The notes below the pieces were generated by a model. The model saw nothing but the letters and a program-made list of their open reading frames with translations, had not been told where the DNA came from and did no database searches. The position numbers were made by a program, and so were the translations under genes. Below, piece by piece: positions 7,467-16,046 of a DNA stretch of 64,000 nt. The first letter of the stretch is position 1. Each line of letters begins with the position of its first letter. The DNA comes from an uncultured Desulfobacterales bacterium (lineage in GTDB: Bacteria; Desulfobacterota; Desulfobulbia; Desulfobulbales; Desulfocapsaceae), in the NCBI GenBank assembly GCA_937915545.1, contig CALGIJ010000001.1:62001-126000 (forward strand), given 5' to 3'.

Positions 7467-10400
7467 ATGATGCCGAATATTTCAAACAATAGAATACTGC
7501 AGTGCGCTTCAATACTGCTTCTTAGCTTTTTATTTTGTCTCTCTCGTCCTGCCTCGGCCAAGGACACTGACATTTACTCCATTAATGCCAAGCAAAATGC
7601 CTATGTCCTCATGGACAGTTCTGGATCGATGAATTTTGGGGTCTATCAGCATACCATCGATTATGGCGCGATGTTCGACTATCTTTTCACCCTTAAGGAT
7701 TCTCCCGCGGGCGATTATCAGGACTATATTTATGACACTGTAAATAACAGCAATTATTTCTATAAAAATCATCTTCCCGGAAAAAAAATCTATCTCGTCA
7801 AGGGAAAAATTGGCGCGACAATTGCCCAGGTCGACGGAAAGGATGTTGCATTTTCAGGTGATGCGGCTGACCCTGACTATCTCTGGTATATGAATGACCT
7901 CATCGATACCCACACGTTAATCGACAATGATGGCAACCTGGCCCATGACGGTAGTGCCTATGCCCGGCGAATCACTGTCGACACTGACGGGTATATCTTG
8001 TTTGATAACAAGAGATTACCCTTGAGTCTCGACATCAAGTCACATGATTTCAAAACTCTTTATGACGGCACGGTAGTCGACAACGGCTTCAACGGGCTTC
8101 TCAACGCACCCGGCTATTATTTCAGCGGGTATAAATCCATATCCCCTCTGACACAAGTCGCCAATAACGACCAATACGTCTATTTCTTCATCACCGGCAA
8201 CTGGATGAACATGCAGGCCATGTACAATCTTCACTATAAAGAGAATCCACCTGGTGCGGCTACCACCGGAGATGCGGCCTGGGTTTACGAAACGTTTCCG
8301 CTGGAGGCCGATTCATGGTCGCAGATGGCGTATTCCTTGGACTATCCAGCCGGAACAGGCACCTATAAAAACGGCGAAACCGAAATTGACTCACAGCAGA
8401 CAATAGTGGCGGCTGGAGCCAAGAAAATTCAGGTCCGCTTCTCCTCGTTTGACGTCGAAGGTGATGGAAAAACTAACACATTTAAATACGACTATGTCAA
8501 ACTCTACGATCAGAGCGGTAACCTGATCGCAACATACGACAATGACAATAAACCAACCTCGGTAAATGGTGGCTGGTCCCCAGCCATTCCTGGAAACAAG
8601 GCCATTCTAAAACTTTACTCAGACGGCTCTGTTGTTGGCACAGGGTATACAATAGATGCCATTCGTACCGTATATGAGGAAGGCGACTCCTACCTCATGC
8701 AGAGCCGCATGGATGTGGCTAAGGATGCGATGATTTACGTCGTCGACGAGTTCCGTGGCAAGATGAACTGGGGATTTGCCGAGTTCAATAAAGGCGATGG
8801 AGCGAACGTCAGGGTGCCACTCAACCCTACCGATAACGACGATGCCCAGCGAGCGTCCATCATTTCCCAAATTACTAACGTTACTGCTTCTGGAGGAACT
8901 CCCTTGATGGAGGCGCTGCAGGATGTCTGGGAAGAGGGCTATTTCAAAAAGAACAATGTTCTCAACAAACTACTGTGCAGGAAAAACTATATCATTTCGA
9001 TGACAGACGGTTTCCCCTCCGTCGATGACGATAATTCGAGAATAGCTGACGTTCCCGCTTTCGGTGACTTCGACAACGATAAGTGGACGCAGGATCCCTA
9101 CCAAGGTCTGGGCAACAAGCTCGACTATTATGACGACGTTGCCCATTGGCTATATACCCATAGCTGGATGGACAAGAGCGTCGTGACCGACCCGGCTAAC
9201 TCCTATGTTAACGTCATCACTCATCATATCGCCTTCGGGGCCAAACATCCCTTACTTGAGGATGCTGCAGGGGAATCCGGCGGAGAATACATTGTCGCCT
9301 ATAATAAGGAACAGCTTATTGCCGCGTTTTACTCGTTAGCTCTTATGATGTCCGATGCGATTTCATTTACCGCCCCCGTCGTCTCGGTCGATGCCGTAAA
9401 CAAGATTCAGAGTGGCGACGATCTCTATATGGGCCTCTTCTTGCCTCAGGATAATACCTACTGGGCAGGCAACGTTAAAAAATTCAAGATTGGCGACGGC
9501 AGTGCACTTCGGCCGGAGCTTTTCAAAATATACGATGCGCAGAACAAACTCGCCATAAACACCAAAGGCGAATTTCTCGACAACACATCTACCTTCTGGG
9601 GCGATGATACCGACGCCAATGATACCGACAACTATGGCGCAGCTGACATCAAGGAGGATGGAGCTGGCGAAGTACTTCTTGAGCGCATGCAGAAAAACTT
9701 TACCGACAAGACCTACTGGGAGCGCCCAATTTATACGTACAAAGGCGGAGCCCTTGTCAAGTTCGACAGATCCAACATCACCGCTGCCGACCTCGGTGTG
9801 GCCGACGACGTAACCCGTGATAAACTGATTAACTTTGTCCATGGATACACCTTTGACGCCAATGCCACGGACGGTTCCCCTACTGCGGTTCGCGAATGGG
9901 TGCTTGGCGCCATTATCCATTCTAGGCCGGTCGTCGTCGATTATTTCGACCAAACGAACATCAAGCTTCCGCTCCTCAAACGATATATTACCGTTGGCGC
10001 CAACGATGGCATGCTTCATGTTTTTGACGACGAGACCGGCAAGGAAGTGCTGGCCTTTATTCCTAGCGATATTCTTCCAAAACTGCAGCAAGTTCAGGCC
10101 AACAATATGTACGAGACCGTTGACGGCCTGATTACCTTATACAGATCATCTGTTTCAGGTAACGCCAAAAACCCCAAGTACTTGATCTTTGGCGAACGTC
10201 GAGGTGGTAAATATTATTGGAATCTCGACGTTTCCGATATCGATCCACTGAAGTGGACCATTGCCTGGAACTACTCAAACTCGGAAATCGTCCAATCCTG
10301 GTCCGAGGTCAAAATCGCCAGCATCCCAGTCAACATTTCAGCCGAAGGGAAAAAGACCTTTAAAGATGTGGCGATTTTTACTGGAGGCTACGACCCGGAG

Positions 10401-11993
10401 GAAGATTTCTTCCCCGAACCCTTCACCGACCAGGATTCCAACGGGAGTCCATATACCACCAGCGGCAATATTGACAACACCGAGTGGTCAAAGAACACCG
10501 CATCGCAGGATGTCTACGACGATGACAAATATAACGCATACAACCCATCCATCAATGAATACGGACGAGGGCTTTTTATTGTCGACATCGATAACCCCAC
10601 TAACATCATCACCACAAAATTGGAATCCGGTGTCTATAAACCAGTCCTTCCGTTCTCGATCACCTATGACCCTACGGCAGTGACAACGGGGAATATACGG
10701 AAGTCGCCGGACTTGAAGTTTTCTTTCCCTGCCACTCCCAGTGTGGTGACTGGTACAGACAAATATTACTATGAAGAAAGCGGCAAGACGCTTATGGGCA
10801 TTAAGGACAACGTGCTCCTTGCCATCTACTTTATCGATATTTACACCAATCTCTTTAAAGCCGGCTACTCCTTCGACATCAAAAACACCAGCACAACTGG
10901 CACGTCATGGGCAGTGACAGACACTGACTGGGATGTAAGCAAGTTGTTCAGTTCCAATCCAGGAAGCGAAGTGGGCAGCGGAAAAATTATGCCCATCGAG
11001 ACAACCACGCCAGACCAGGGCAGAAAGGCATTTTATCCGCCCGCAGTCTCCTGGGGAGGCTCCAAAGGGTATTTCCAAGCCGGTAACTACTTCTTCCCCG
11101 ATGTCACCTTCGACACCGAAGATCGAATGGCATCTCTGTTCTTTGGTACGGGAGATCGAGAGAACCCCAAATACACCTTTATTCGTAATAGATTCTACAG
11201 CCTTTACGACGATCACTCCGTAACTGCAGAAAAAATGCTCACTGCCACGACGTTTGAAGACGTTCCGGTGGCGTCAACACCTTACATGGAAAATGATCTT
11301 CTCAACTTGACCTGCGACGAGCTTGGCAAGGATTCCAAGATTATTTCCTGCTATAACGGCACAACATATGGTCCATGCACCGTTGCGACTGCCGACACAG
11401 ACATGAAGACCAATCTGCGGAAGTTGCTCACCGACGACGCTGTTTATGGCACCACGCCCGCGCTGGAGTATGGCTCGGCTCATGAAAACGATGCCAAAGG
11501 CTGGTATATCGTTCTTGCCGACCAAGGAGAGATCTGCTCGCACATGAAGTATGCTTCAACGCTATCCACCAGCACCAATAACAGTCGAGACAGCCACTAC
11601 GGAGAACAGGTCCTCAGCCAGCCGGTCCTTTACTATGGATCCCTCTACTTCACCAGCTACCAGGCCTGCACCAGTGATCCCTGCAATCCGCAGGGCAATG
11701 GCTTCTCTTATGCCTTAAACTACACCGATGGCACCGCCACCTACGATCTCAACGACCCTGACAGTGATCAGTATGACATCACCGATCGCTACAAAAAATT
11801 CACTGGCATTTCAGGCATTCCATCAGGATTCGCAATCATAACCAGTGGAGGAAAAGCTGCAGCCATGGCGAGTGTTGGTGGCTCTGTCGTCGGTCCCAGC
11901 GATGGAGACGAGCACGATAAAACTGAAATAAAGTCTCCGGGATTGGGCCTGGAACTCTTCTACTGGCGAGACACCAACAGCCAGGCTCCGTGA
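7467..11993 (+). CDS. pilY1: PilY1-type pilus tip adhesin/assembly protein with vWA domain
   Basis: A very large secreted protein (1508 residues). A signal peptide ends near residue 31 (SRPASA|KD). A von Willebrand A-like region begins with the MIDAS motif DSSGSM at 50-55 and continues through ASGGTPLMEALQDVW and ISMTDGFPSVDDD. The C-terminal half has the PilY1 beta-propeller, opening at HSRPVVVDYFDQ...YITVGANDGMLHVFDDETGKEVLAFIPSDI. A few cysteines near residues 1290-1410 may form disulfides. An AAGGAG ribosome site precedes the start. In other bacteria PilY1 sits at the pilus tip, binds calcium, and controls extension/retraction and surface sensing. Confidence 0.93.
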   Translation: MMPNISNNRILQCASILLLSFLFCLSRPASAKDTDIYSINAKQNAYVLMDSSGSMNFGVYQHTIDYGAMFDYLFTLKDSPAGDYQDYIYDTVNNSNYFYKNHLPGKKIYLVKGKIGATIAQVDGKDVAFSGDAADPDYLWYMNDLIDTHTLIDNDGNLAHDGSAYARRITVDTDGYILFDNKRLPLSLDIKSHDFKTLYDGTVVDNGFNGLLNAPGYYFSGYKSISPLTQVANNDQYVYFFITGNWMNMQAMYNLHYKENPPGAATTGDAAWVYETFPLEADSWSQMAYSLDYPAGTGTYKNGETEIDSQQTIVAAGAKKIQVRFSSFDVEGDGKTNTFKYDYVKLYDQSGNLIATYDNDNKPTSVNGGWSPAIPGNKAILKLYSDGSVVGTGYTIDAIRTVYEEGDSYLMQSRMDVAKDAMIYVVDEFRGKMNWGFAEFNKGDGANVRVPLNPTDNDDAQRASIISQITNVTASGGTPLMEALQDVWEEGYFKKNNVLNKLLCRKNYIISMTDGFPSVDDDNSRIADVPAFGDFDNDKWTQDPYQGLGNKLDYYDDVAHWLYTHSWMDKSVVTDPANSYVNVITHHIAFGAKHPLLEDAAGESGGEYIVAYNKEQLIAAFYSLALMMSDAISFTAPVVSVDAVNKIQSGDDLYMGLFLPQDNTYWAGNVKKFKIGDGSALRPELFKIYDAQNKLAINTKGEFLDNTSTFWGDDTDANDTDNYGAADIKEDGAGEVLLERMQKNFTDKTYWERPIYTYKGGALVKFDRSNITAADLGVADDVTRDKLINFVHGYTFDANATDGSPTAVREWVLGAIIHSRPVVVDYFDQTNIKLPLLKRYITVGANDGMLHVFDDETGKEVLAFIPSDILPKLQQVQANNMYETVDGLITLYRSSVSGNAKNPKYLIFGERRGGKYYWNLDVSDIDPLKWTIAWNYSNSEIVQSWSEVKIASIPVNISAEGKKTFKDVAIFTGGYDPEEDFFPEPFTDQDSNGSPYTTSGNIDNTEWSKNTASQDVYDDDKYNAYNPSINEYGRGLFIVDIDNPTNIITTKLESGVYKPVLPFSITYDPTAVTTGNIRKSPDLKFSFPATPSVVTGTDKYYYEESGKTLMGIKDNVLLAIYFIDIYTNLFKAGYSFDIKNTSTTGTSWAVTDTDWDVSKLFSSNPGSEVGSGKIMPIETTTPDQGRKAFYPPAVSWGGSKGYFQAGNYFFPDVTFDTEDRMASLFFGTGDRENPKYTFIRNRFYSLYDDHSVTAEKMLTATTFEDVPVASTPYMENDLLNLTCDELGKDSKIISCYNGTTYGPCTVATADTDMKTNLRKLLTDDAVYGTTPALEYGSAHENDAKGWYIVLADQGEICSHMKYASTLSTSTNNSRDSHYGEQVLSQPVLYYGSLYFTSYQACTSDPCNPQGNGFSYALNYTDGTATYDLNDPDSDQYDITDRYKKFTGISGIPSGFAIITSGGKAAAMASVGGSVVGPSDGDEHDKTEIKSPGLGLELFYWRDTNSQAP

Positions 11994-12053
11994 TGTTGCA
12001 GAAGTATTATAATAACGCCAACACCAATGATTTTATCGTATAAGGAGCACCAT

Positions 12054-12410
12054 ATGATTTTCTACAAAGCTCACCACGCTTGGATAGTAGCTCTCTCTCT
12101 TCTTGCTTCCAGCGCCCTTCCCCTTTCTTCGGCGAACTCAGCGCTGGTGACGGAGACGGAGATTGTCTCAGGGAAGATTGTCGCCAAACTTGATAACAAC
12201 TCCATCAAACTCGACAACCAGGAAGTATATCACCCATCCAGAACAGACCTGAGTGTTGACCTCAAGACTGGCGAGTCAATTACCCTCGAGTTTGCCACGG
12301 ACCCAAATGGAGAGAAAAGGTTCTTTAAATTTGCACCAGGCCAGAACTCGCTTAGCACCCCCAAGAATCCGCGAAAAGAACTCACCCAACAGGACACCGG
12401 CCCAAAGTGA
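12054..12410 (+). CDS. Small secreted protein at the end of the pilus operon
   Basis: A 118-residue protein with a signal peptide (IVALSLLASSALPLSSANSA) and a short mature domain that looks like an OB- or SH3-like beta barrel (ETEIVSGKIVAKLDNNSIKLDNQEVYHPS, then SITLEFATDPNGEKRFFKFAPGQN). The ATG at 12054 is preferred over an in-frame ATG at 12027 because it has an AAGGAG ribosome site. It follows pilY1 by 60 bases and is probably the last gene of the operon. Similar small proteins occur after pilY1 in other deltaproteobacteria, but I cannot name a function. Confidence 0.65.
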   Translation: MIFYKAHHAWIVALSLLASSALPLSSANSALVTETEIVSGKIVAKLDNNSIKLDNQEVYHPSRTDLSVDLKTGESITLEFATDPNGEKRFFKFAPGQNSLSTPKNPRKELTQQDTGPK

Positions 12411-12568
12411 TGTACGGTCTCCCCAGGGAAGGGCAATGGCTTGCAGCATCACTACTGCAACGTAAAGATTGTCACCCTGGAGCGCTCTATGCGGGTTTGA
12501 ACTGGCATATGTCCTGGAGAGTGGGGCGAGCATAGGCCACCTCTTGGTCCAGACACATCTTCTGAGCA

Positions 12569-12610
12569 ACAAAAAATGTCACAACCGTCTCCGGTTGTGA
12601 CATTTTTTGT
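12569..12610. terminator. Perfect 19-bp inverted repeat, probable bidirectional terminator
   Basis: Two 19-base arms (12569-12587 and 12592-12610) pair perfectly around a four-base loop. The arms carry A6 on the 5' side and T6 on the 3' side, so the hairpin could terminate transcription in either direction. It lies 159 bases after the last pilus-operon gene. Confidence 0.75.
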
Positions 12611-12706
12611 CTCCCATCTAATCATTGCCTCGCCGCATCATTGCCTTTCAAAAAAAATCTGTAATCAATCCAAGCTTTCTGAACTTTTCTCTCGACTACA
12701 GCGCCA

Positions 12707-12722
12707 TGGCATACTATATGCT
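12707..12722 (+). promoter_or_regulatory. Sigma-54-type promoter for pilA
   Basis: TGGCATACTATATGCT fits the -24/-12 consensus with GG and GC at the right spacing. It leaves about a 72-base leader before the pilA ATG. In Geobacter and Pseudomonas pilA is sigma-54 dependent through PilR; no pilS/pilR pair lies in this window. Confidence 0.72.
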
Positions 12723-12805
12723 TACTTATAGATGTTCACGAAGGTGCCTCATCATACGCAGGTAACGCAACATCAAGAACAACCAGGTCAACTCAGGAGG
12801 AAAAC

Positions 12806-13036
12806 ATGCTTAGAGCAATCAACCGGCAACTCAAGCGCAGAAACAACCAAAAGGGCTTCACGCTGATCGAGCTTATGATCGTCGTAGCCATCATCGGCAT
12901 CCTCGCCGCCATCGCCATCCCGCAGTTCGCTGCTTATAGGGTGAGGGCTCAAAATAAGGCTGCTCAGAGTGATGTCAGAAATTTAGCTACAGAACTTTCA
13001 GCATTTCATGCAGATTATCAGCAATATCCCAACTGA
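12806..13036 (+). CDS. pilA: Short type IV major pilin (Geobacter-type PilA-N)
   Basis: A 76-residue pilin with leader NQKG|FTLIELMIVVAIIGILAAIAIPQF, cleaved by prepilin peptidase to a 59-residue mature chain. That chain is essentially only the N-terminal helix, as in Geobacter sulfurreducens PilA. The residues following (FAAYRVRAQNKAAQSDVRNL) are very close to the Geobacter sequence. Mature aromatics are Phe1, Phe24, Tyr27, Phe50, Tyr54 and Tyr57 (six of 59). An AGGAGG ribosome site lies at 12795-12800. The missing globular pilin domain is apparently supplied by the next gene. Confidence 0.93.
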   Translation: MLRAINRQLKRRNNQKGFTLIELMIVVAIIGILAAIAIPQFAAYRVRAQNKAAQSDVRNLATELSAFHADYQQYPN

Positions 13037-13084
13037 TATAAATTCACACTTTGCGCAATTCATTTGTTATAGATGGAGGAATTC

Positions 13085-13453
13085 ATGAAAAAAATTCTTT
13101 GTGCCTTAACCGTGATATCCCTTAGTATCTTTTCATTTTCTATCGATAGAGCTGATGCGGTGAGTTTAAATACTGACGGAGCGCAAGTCACAATTACTGC
13201 TGGTGTTACTGGAGCATCAGATATTGTTTTCACCCCCTCTACAAATGTATACATTCGAGGAACTTCAGTGGCAACCTCATGGGCAGCTGCAGCATGGCAT
13301 GAGCAAGCATTAGGGAAAGATACAGGACAGGCTTATGGTATGGCTGCAAATTCTTCAAGAATAGCATGGCAAAACCTGAAAACTGTGACGGCGGCTCTGA
13401 CTTTTACTGGCACCAACGCAAGTGCCTTTACAAGTCCGTGGAACACAAATTAG
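13085..13453 (+). CDS. spc: Spc/PilA-C-like partner of the short pilin
   Basis: A 122-residue exported protein: a Sec-type signal (KKILCALTVISLSIFSFS, cleavage near RADA|VS), then a beta-rich domain (VTITAGVTGASDIVFTPSTN, YIRGTS, GQAYGMAANSSRIAWQ). It starts 48 bases after pilA with its own GGAGGA ribosome site; the ATG at 13085 is preferred over the one at 13073. The order matches Geobacter, where the short pilin is followed by Spc (PilA-C), which stabilises PilA-N or co-assembles with it. The FTPSTNVYI-type motif resembles the C-terminal half of long fused pilins. The family call is by context and motif, not alignment. Confidence 0.72.
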   Translation: MKKILCALTVISLSIFSFSIDRADAVSLNTDGAQVTITAGVTGASDIVFTPSTNVYIRGTSVATSWAAAAWHEQALGKDTGQAYGMAANSSRIAWQNLKTVTAALTFTGTNASAFTSPWNTN

Positions 13454-13471
13454 ATATCAAAATATTTCCTC

Positions 13472-13515
13472 AAAACGACACTGTCTGATCTACATCAAAC
13501 GGTGTCGTTTTTTTT
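13472..13515 (+). terminator. Intrinsic terminator after pilA-spc
   Basis: Arms AAAACGACAC (13472-13481) and GTGTCGTTTT (13502-13511) close a 20-base loop and are followed by a run of T to 13515. It lies 19 bases after the spc stop and only 7 bases before the next ATG, so the ABC transporter genes need read-through or their own signal. Confidence 0.8.
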
Positions 13516-13521
13516 ATTTAT

Positions 13522-14277
13522 ATGATTCTTTTCAACCATATCACTAAATATTATAGATCAAGCTATTTCCAGTTTAACAAATTCCTAGCTGTCAACGACA
13601 TTTCATTTGAAGTCTTCAGAAATGAAGTATTTGGGATAATTGGCCTTAATGGTGCAGGAAAGTCTACCCTTATAAAAATACTACTAGGATTAATCCGTCA
13701 GGACAGCGGTGTAATCTCTCTAAGCGGGTCTCCTTCTGGATCGCCAAGCAATCTTGCGAAAGTTGGATATTTACCAGAACACCCAAGCCTTTACCCAAAT
13801 CTCACCCTCACCGAGCACCTCTTGTTCGCTTGCCGAATAGCTAGACTTGAAAATAAAGAAACAAAACAACGTATTGAATCAACCCTTCACACAGTGGGCC
13901 TTGAAAAGGTTGGCAATGACCCGATCAAACGTTTTTCCAAGGGAATGACCCAACGAGCAGCTTTGGCTTATGCAATTATTCTCGAACCGGAAATTCTTAT
14001 CCTTGATGAACCGATGTCAGGCCTCGACCCATTAGGGAGGCAGCTTGTTATCAAAGTCATCCAAGAGCACCATGATAATGGGTCAACAATTCTCTTTTGC
14101 TCACATATCCTCACCGATGTGGAACGACTTTGTGATCGTATTGGCATCATGCATAAGGGTGAATTGTGTACCATAGTCCGTACTCCTCTGGCCTCCGAGA
14201 ACAGCCAAGACATTGTTGGTCCTAAGTACAATCAAACGCCACTGGAAATCCTTTTTCATAAGAAAATAAATACTTAA
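13522..14277 (+). CDS. ABC transporter ATP-binding protein
   Basis: A 251-residue ATPase of the CcmA/NatA type that drives export. Walker A is GLNGAGKST at 41-49, the signature is FSKGMTQR, Walker B is ILILDEPMSGLDP and the switch His is in CSHILTD. No clear Shine-Dalgarno precedes the ATG, which sits just behind the pilA-spc terminator; expression may be weak or leaderless. The permease gene follows 6 bases after the stop. The position directly after pilA-spc recalls Geobacter, where ABC exporter genes also lie next to pilA. Confidence 0.93.
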   Translation: MILFNHITKYYRSSYFQFNKFLAVNDISFEVFRNEVFGIIGLNGAGKSTLIKILLGLIRQDSGVISLSGSPSGSPSNLAKVGYLPEHPSLYPNLTLTEHLLFACRIARLENKETKQRIESTLHTVGLEKVGNDPIKRFSKGMTQRAALAYAIILEPEILILDEPMSGLDPLGRQLVIKVIQEHHDNGSTILFCSHILTDVERLCDRIGIMHKGELCTIVRTPLASENSQDIVGPKYNQTPLEILFHKKINT

Positions 14278-14283
14278 AAGCAG

Positions 14284-15096
14284 ATGCAGACAATTTGGCC
14301 ATTAGCATATATCACCTTTACGGAGGGGGTACGACAACGTTTTTTCTATGGCGTATGTGTTTTTTCCATATTTCTAATCTTCTTCGGAGTTTCTATTTGT
14401 GGATTGTTTCTACGCGACACTTTGAAAATTTTGCTTGATATCTGTCTAGCAGCTATCAATTTAGGTGGTTTGCTCGTTCCCTTTTTCCTTAGCATCAATT
14501 TGTTCGCTGGTGATATTGAGAAAAGAACCGTGTATACTGTTTTATCGCGAAGCATATCTAGAAATCGATATATTCTTGGAAAATTCATAGGTTCAGCTCT
14601 CATCACCGCTGTTATTATGGCCCTGTTAACGCTGGCTACGTTACTGGCCATTGCGATAGCTTTCCTGATTTACCCCTCACACATATTCGAAAAATTCAGC
14701 ATCCTCCCTATCCTGCTCTCGACTGCTATGGCCTATCTTGGCATACAGGTCTTCAACAGCACGGTTTTCCTTTGGTGTAGTATTACCACCAGTTCCTTTC
14801 TCGCCACTCTGCTAACCATCAGCACCTATATTATCGGCCATAGCGTCGAGGACGTAGTCCGTCTTATCAGCTTGAAAATCAAAGGGGTGGAAATTGCGCT
14901 CTCCACCGAGCTTACCGCCAAACTGGCGCTCTATGTTTTCCCGAATCTGGCTGCCTTTGATGTCAAGCAGCGAGCGGCCCATTTCCTCATGATCCCCCCG
15001 CAAGAGTCCGTTTTTCTAGTGGTTTATGGTCTGGCATATACTGCTCTTACGCTCTTCCTGGCCGCCTATTGTTTCCGCCGGCGCGACCTTACATGA
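14284..15096 (+). CDS. ABC-2-type transporter permease
   Basis: A 270-residue integral membrane protein with about six hydrophobic segments (near 20-45, 55-75, 100-135, 145-170, 175-195 and 240-262). It shows the ABC-2 pattern DIEKRTVYTVLSRSISRNRYILGKFIG in the first cytoplasmic loop. It pairs with the upstream ATPase, and its stop overlaps the next start in an ATGA arrangement, so all three are translated together. Substrate unknown; a polysaccharide or peptide is possible given the pilus context. Confidence 0.85.
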   Translation: MQTIWPLAYITFTEGVRQRFFYGVCVFSIFLIFFGVSICGLFLRDTLKILLDICLAAINLGGLLVPFFLSINLFAGDIEKRTVYTVLSRSISRNRYILGKFIGSALITAVIMALLTLATLLAIAIAFLIYPSHIFEKFSILPILLSTAMAYLGIQVFNSTVFLWCSITTSSFLATLLTISTYIIGHSVEDVVRLISLKIKGVEIALSTELTAKLALYVFPNLAAFDVKQRAAHFLMIPPQESVFLVVYGLAYTALTLFLAAYCFRRRDLT

Positions 15097-15953
15097 ACAG
15101 AGCCCGCCCTCTACTCATCCTCACGCTGTTGGTTACTATCTGTATCTATTGCTGCATAACGCTCTACGATATACACAGCGAACGCAAAGCTGATGCCATA
15201 AGTTACCTCGCCTCGCTTCCCGAGCCCTTGGCAAAAGCCTCCACCCTTGAGTTTTCAGGTGTAGCATCTGACTACCTGATGCTAAAAGCCCTCACCTACC
15301 TCGGCCAACTGCTCATCGACAATGAAACGGCCAGTCCGGCTGACTGGGAGGCGATTTATCGCACACTGAAACAATGCATCAACCTCGACCCCCGCTTTCT
15401 CGACCCCTATGTTCTCGCCCAGATGACGCTGCCCAGTGATGCCGGCATGGTCAAGGAAACCAACGAACTCCTTGAAAAGGGTGCGGAGGTGCTTACCAAC
15501 GATTACCGGCTGCATTTTTTTCTCTGGCATAATTACGTCACCTATCTCAATGATCAGGTCAGCGCGGCAAAGCATCTCGAGAAGGCAGCCCGCATACCGG
15601 GTGCTCCCAGCTATTTTGCCACACTTGCCGCACGCACCAACCTCTATGCCGGCAATATCTATGCCGCGGTAGTCTATCTGGAGGAGACGCTTAGAGAAAC
15701 ACAAGACCCATCGATGCGGAACTTCTTATCGTTACGCCTCGAGGCGTTGAAAAGAATTGGCTTTCTCGAAATGAAAATTCAGGAATTCCGAAAACGGTAC
15801 AATAAAAGCCCGGAAAAGCTCGAAGATCTTATCGATGGGGGAATAATCAGCAGAATCCCTGCAGACCCCTATGGTGGTGAGTTTTACCTCCTGGAGAACG
15901 GACGTGTCTATACCACATCCAAGCTGGTTCTTCCTAAAAAACCGAGCAAGTAA
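15093..15953 (+). CDS. Membrane-anchored TPR-like protein with a pseudopilin-like C-terminal motif
   Basis: A 286-residue protein with one N-terminal membrane anchor (RPLLILTLLVTICIYCCITLY) and a helical periplasmic body that looks like divergent TPR repeats (residues about 60-220: YRTLKQCINLDPRFLDPYVLAQ, ETNELLEKGAEVL, AAKHLEKAARI). The last 50 residues (YNKSPEKLEDLIDGG, IPADPYGGEFYLL) resemble the calcium-loop end of GspG-type pseudopilins. The ATG at 15093 overlaps the permease stop (ATGA), so it belongs to the exporter operon. It may be an accessory factor of the exporter or link it to the pilus; that is inference. Confidence 0.7.
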   Translation: MNRARPLLILTLLVTICIYCCITLYDIHSERKADAISYLASLPEPLAKASTLEFSGVASDYLMLKALTYLGQLLIDNETASPADWEAIYRTLKQCINLDPRFLDPYVLAQMTLPSDAGMVKETNELLEKGAEVLTNDYRLHFFLWHNYVTYLNDQVSAAKHLEKAARIPGAPSYFATLAARTNLYAGNIYAAVVYLEETLRETQDPSMRNFLSLRLEALKRIGFLEMKIQEFRKRYNKSPEKLEDLIDGGIISRIPADPYGGEFYLLENGRVYTTSKLVLPKKPSK

Positions 15954-16046
15954 AGGATTGTCCTCTCAACATTATTGTCAGTCTGATGAGAGATTATTGT
16001 CCTCTACACTCTCGCCATTCCGGCATCAGCTATTGCCCGCTCTCGT

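Larger units (their letters stand above)
12411..12805. other. Intergenic region between the minor pilin operon and pilA
   Basis: About 395 bases without a gene. It contains a long perfect inverted repeat (12569-12610), probably the terminator of the minor pilin operon, and a sigma-54-type promoter for pilA (12707-12722). Short open frames here on both strands have no ribosome sites or recognisable content. Confidence 0.7.

Noticed and set aside
15957..16005. A repeated 10-mer (ATTGTCCTCT) with a weak 6-bp stem between convergent genes
   Set aside because: Too short and too weak to call as a terminator or regulatory repeat.
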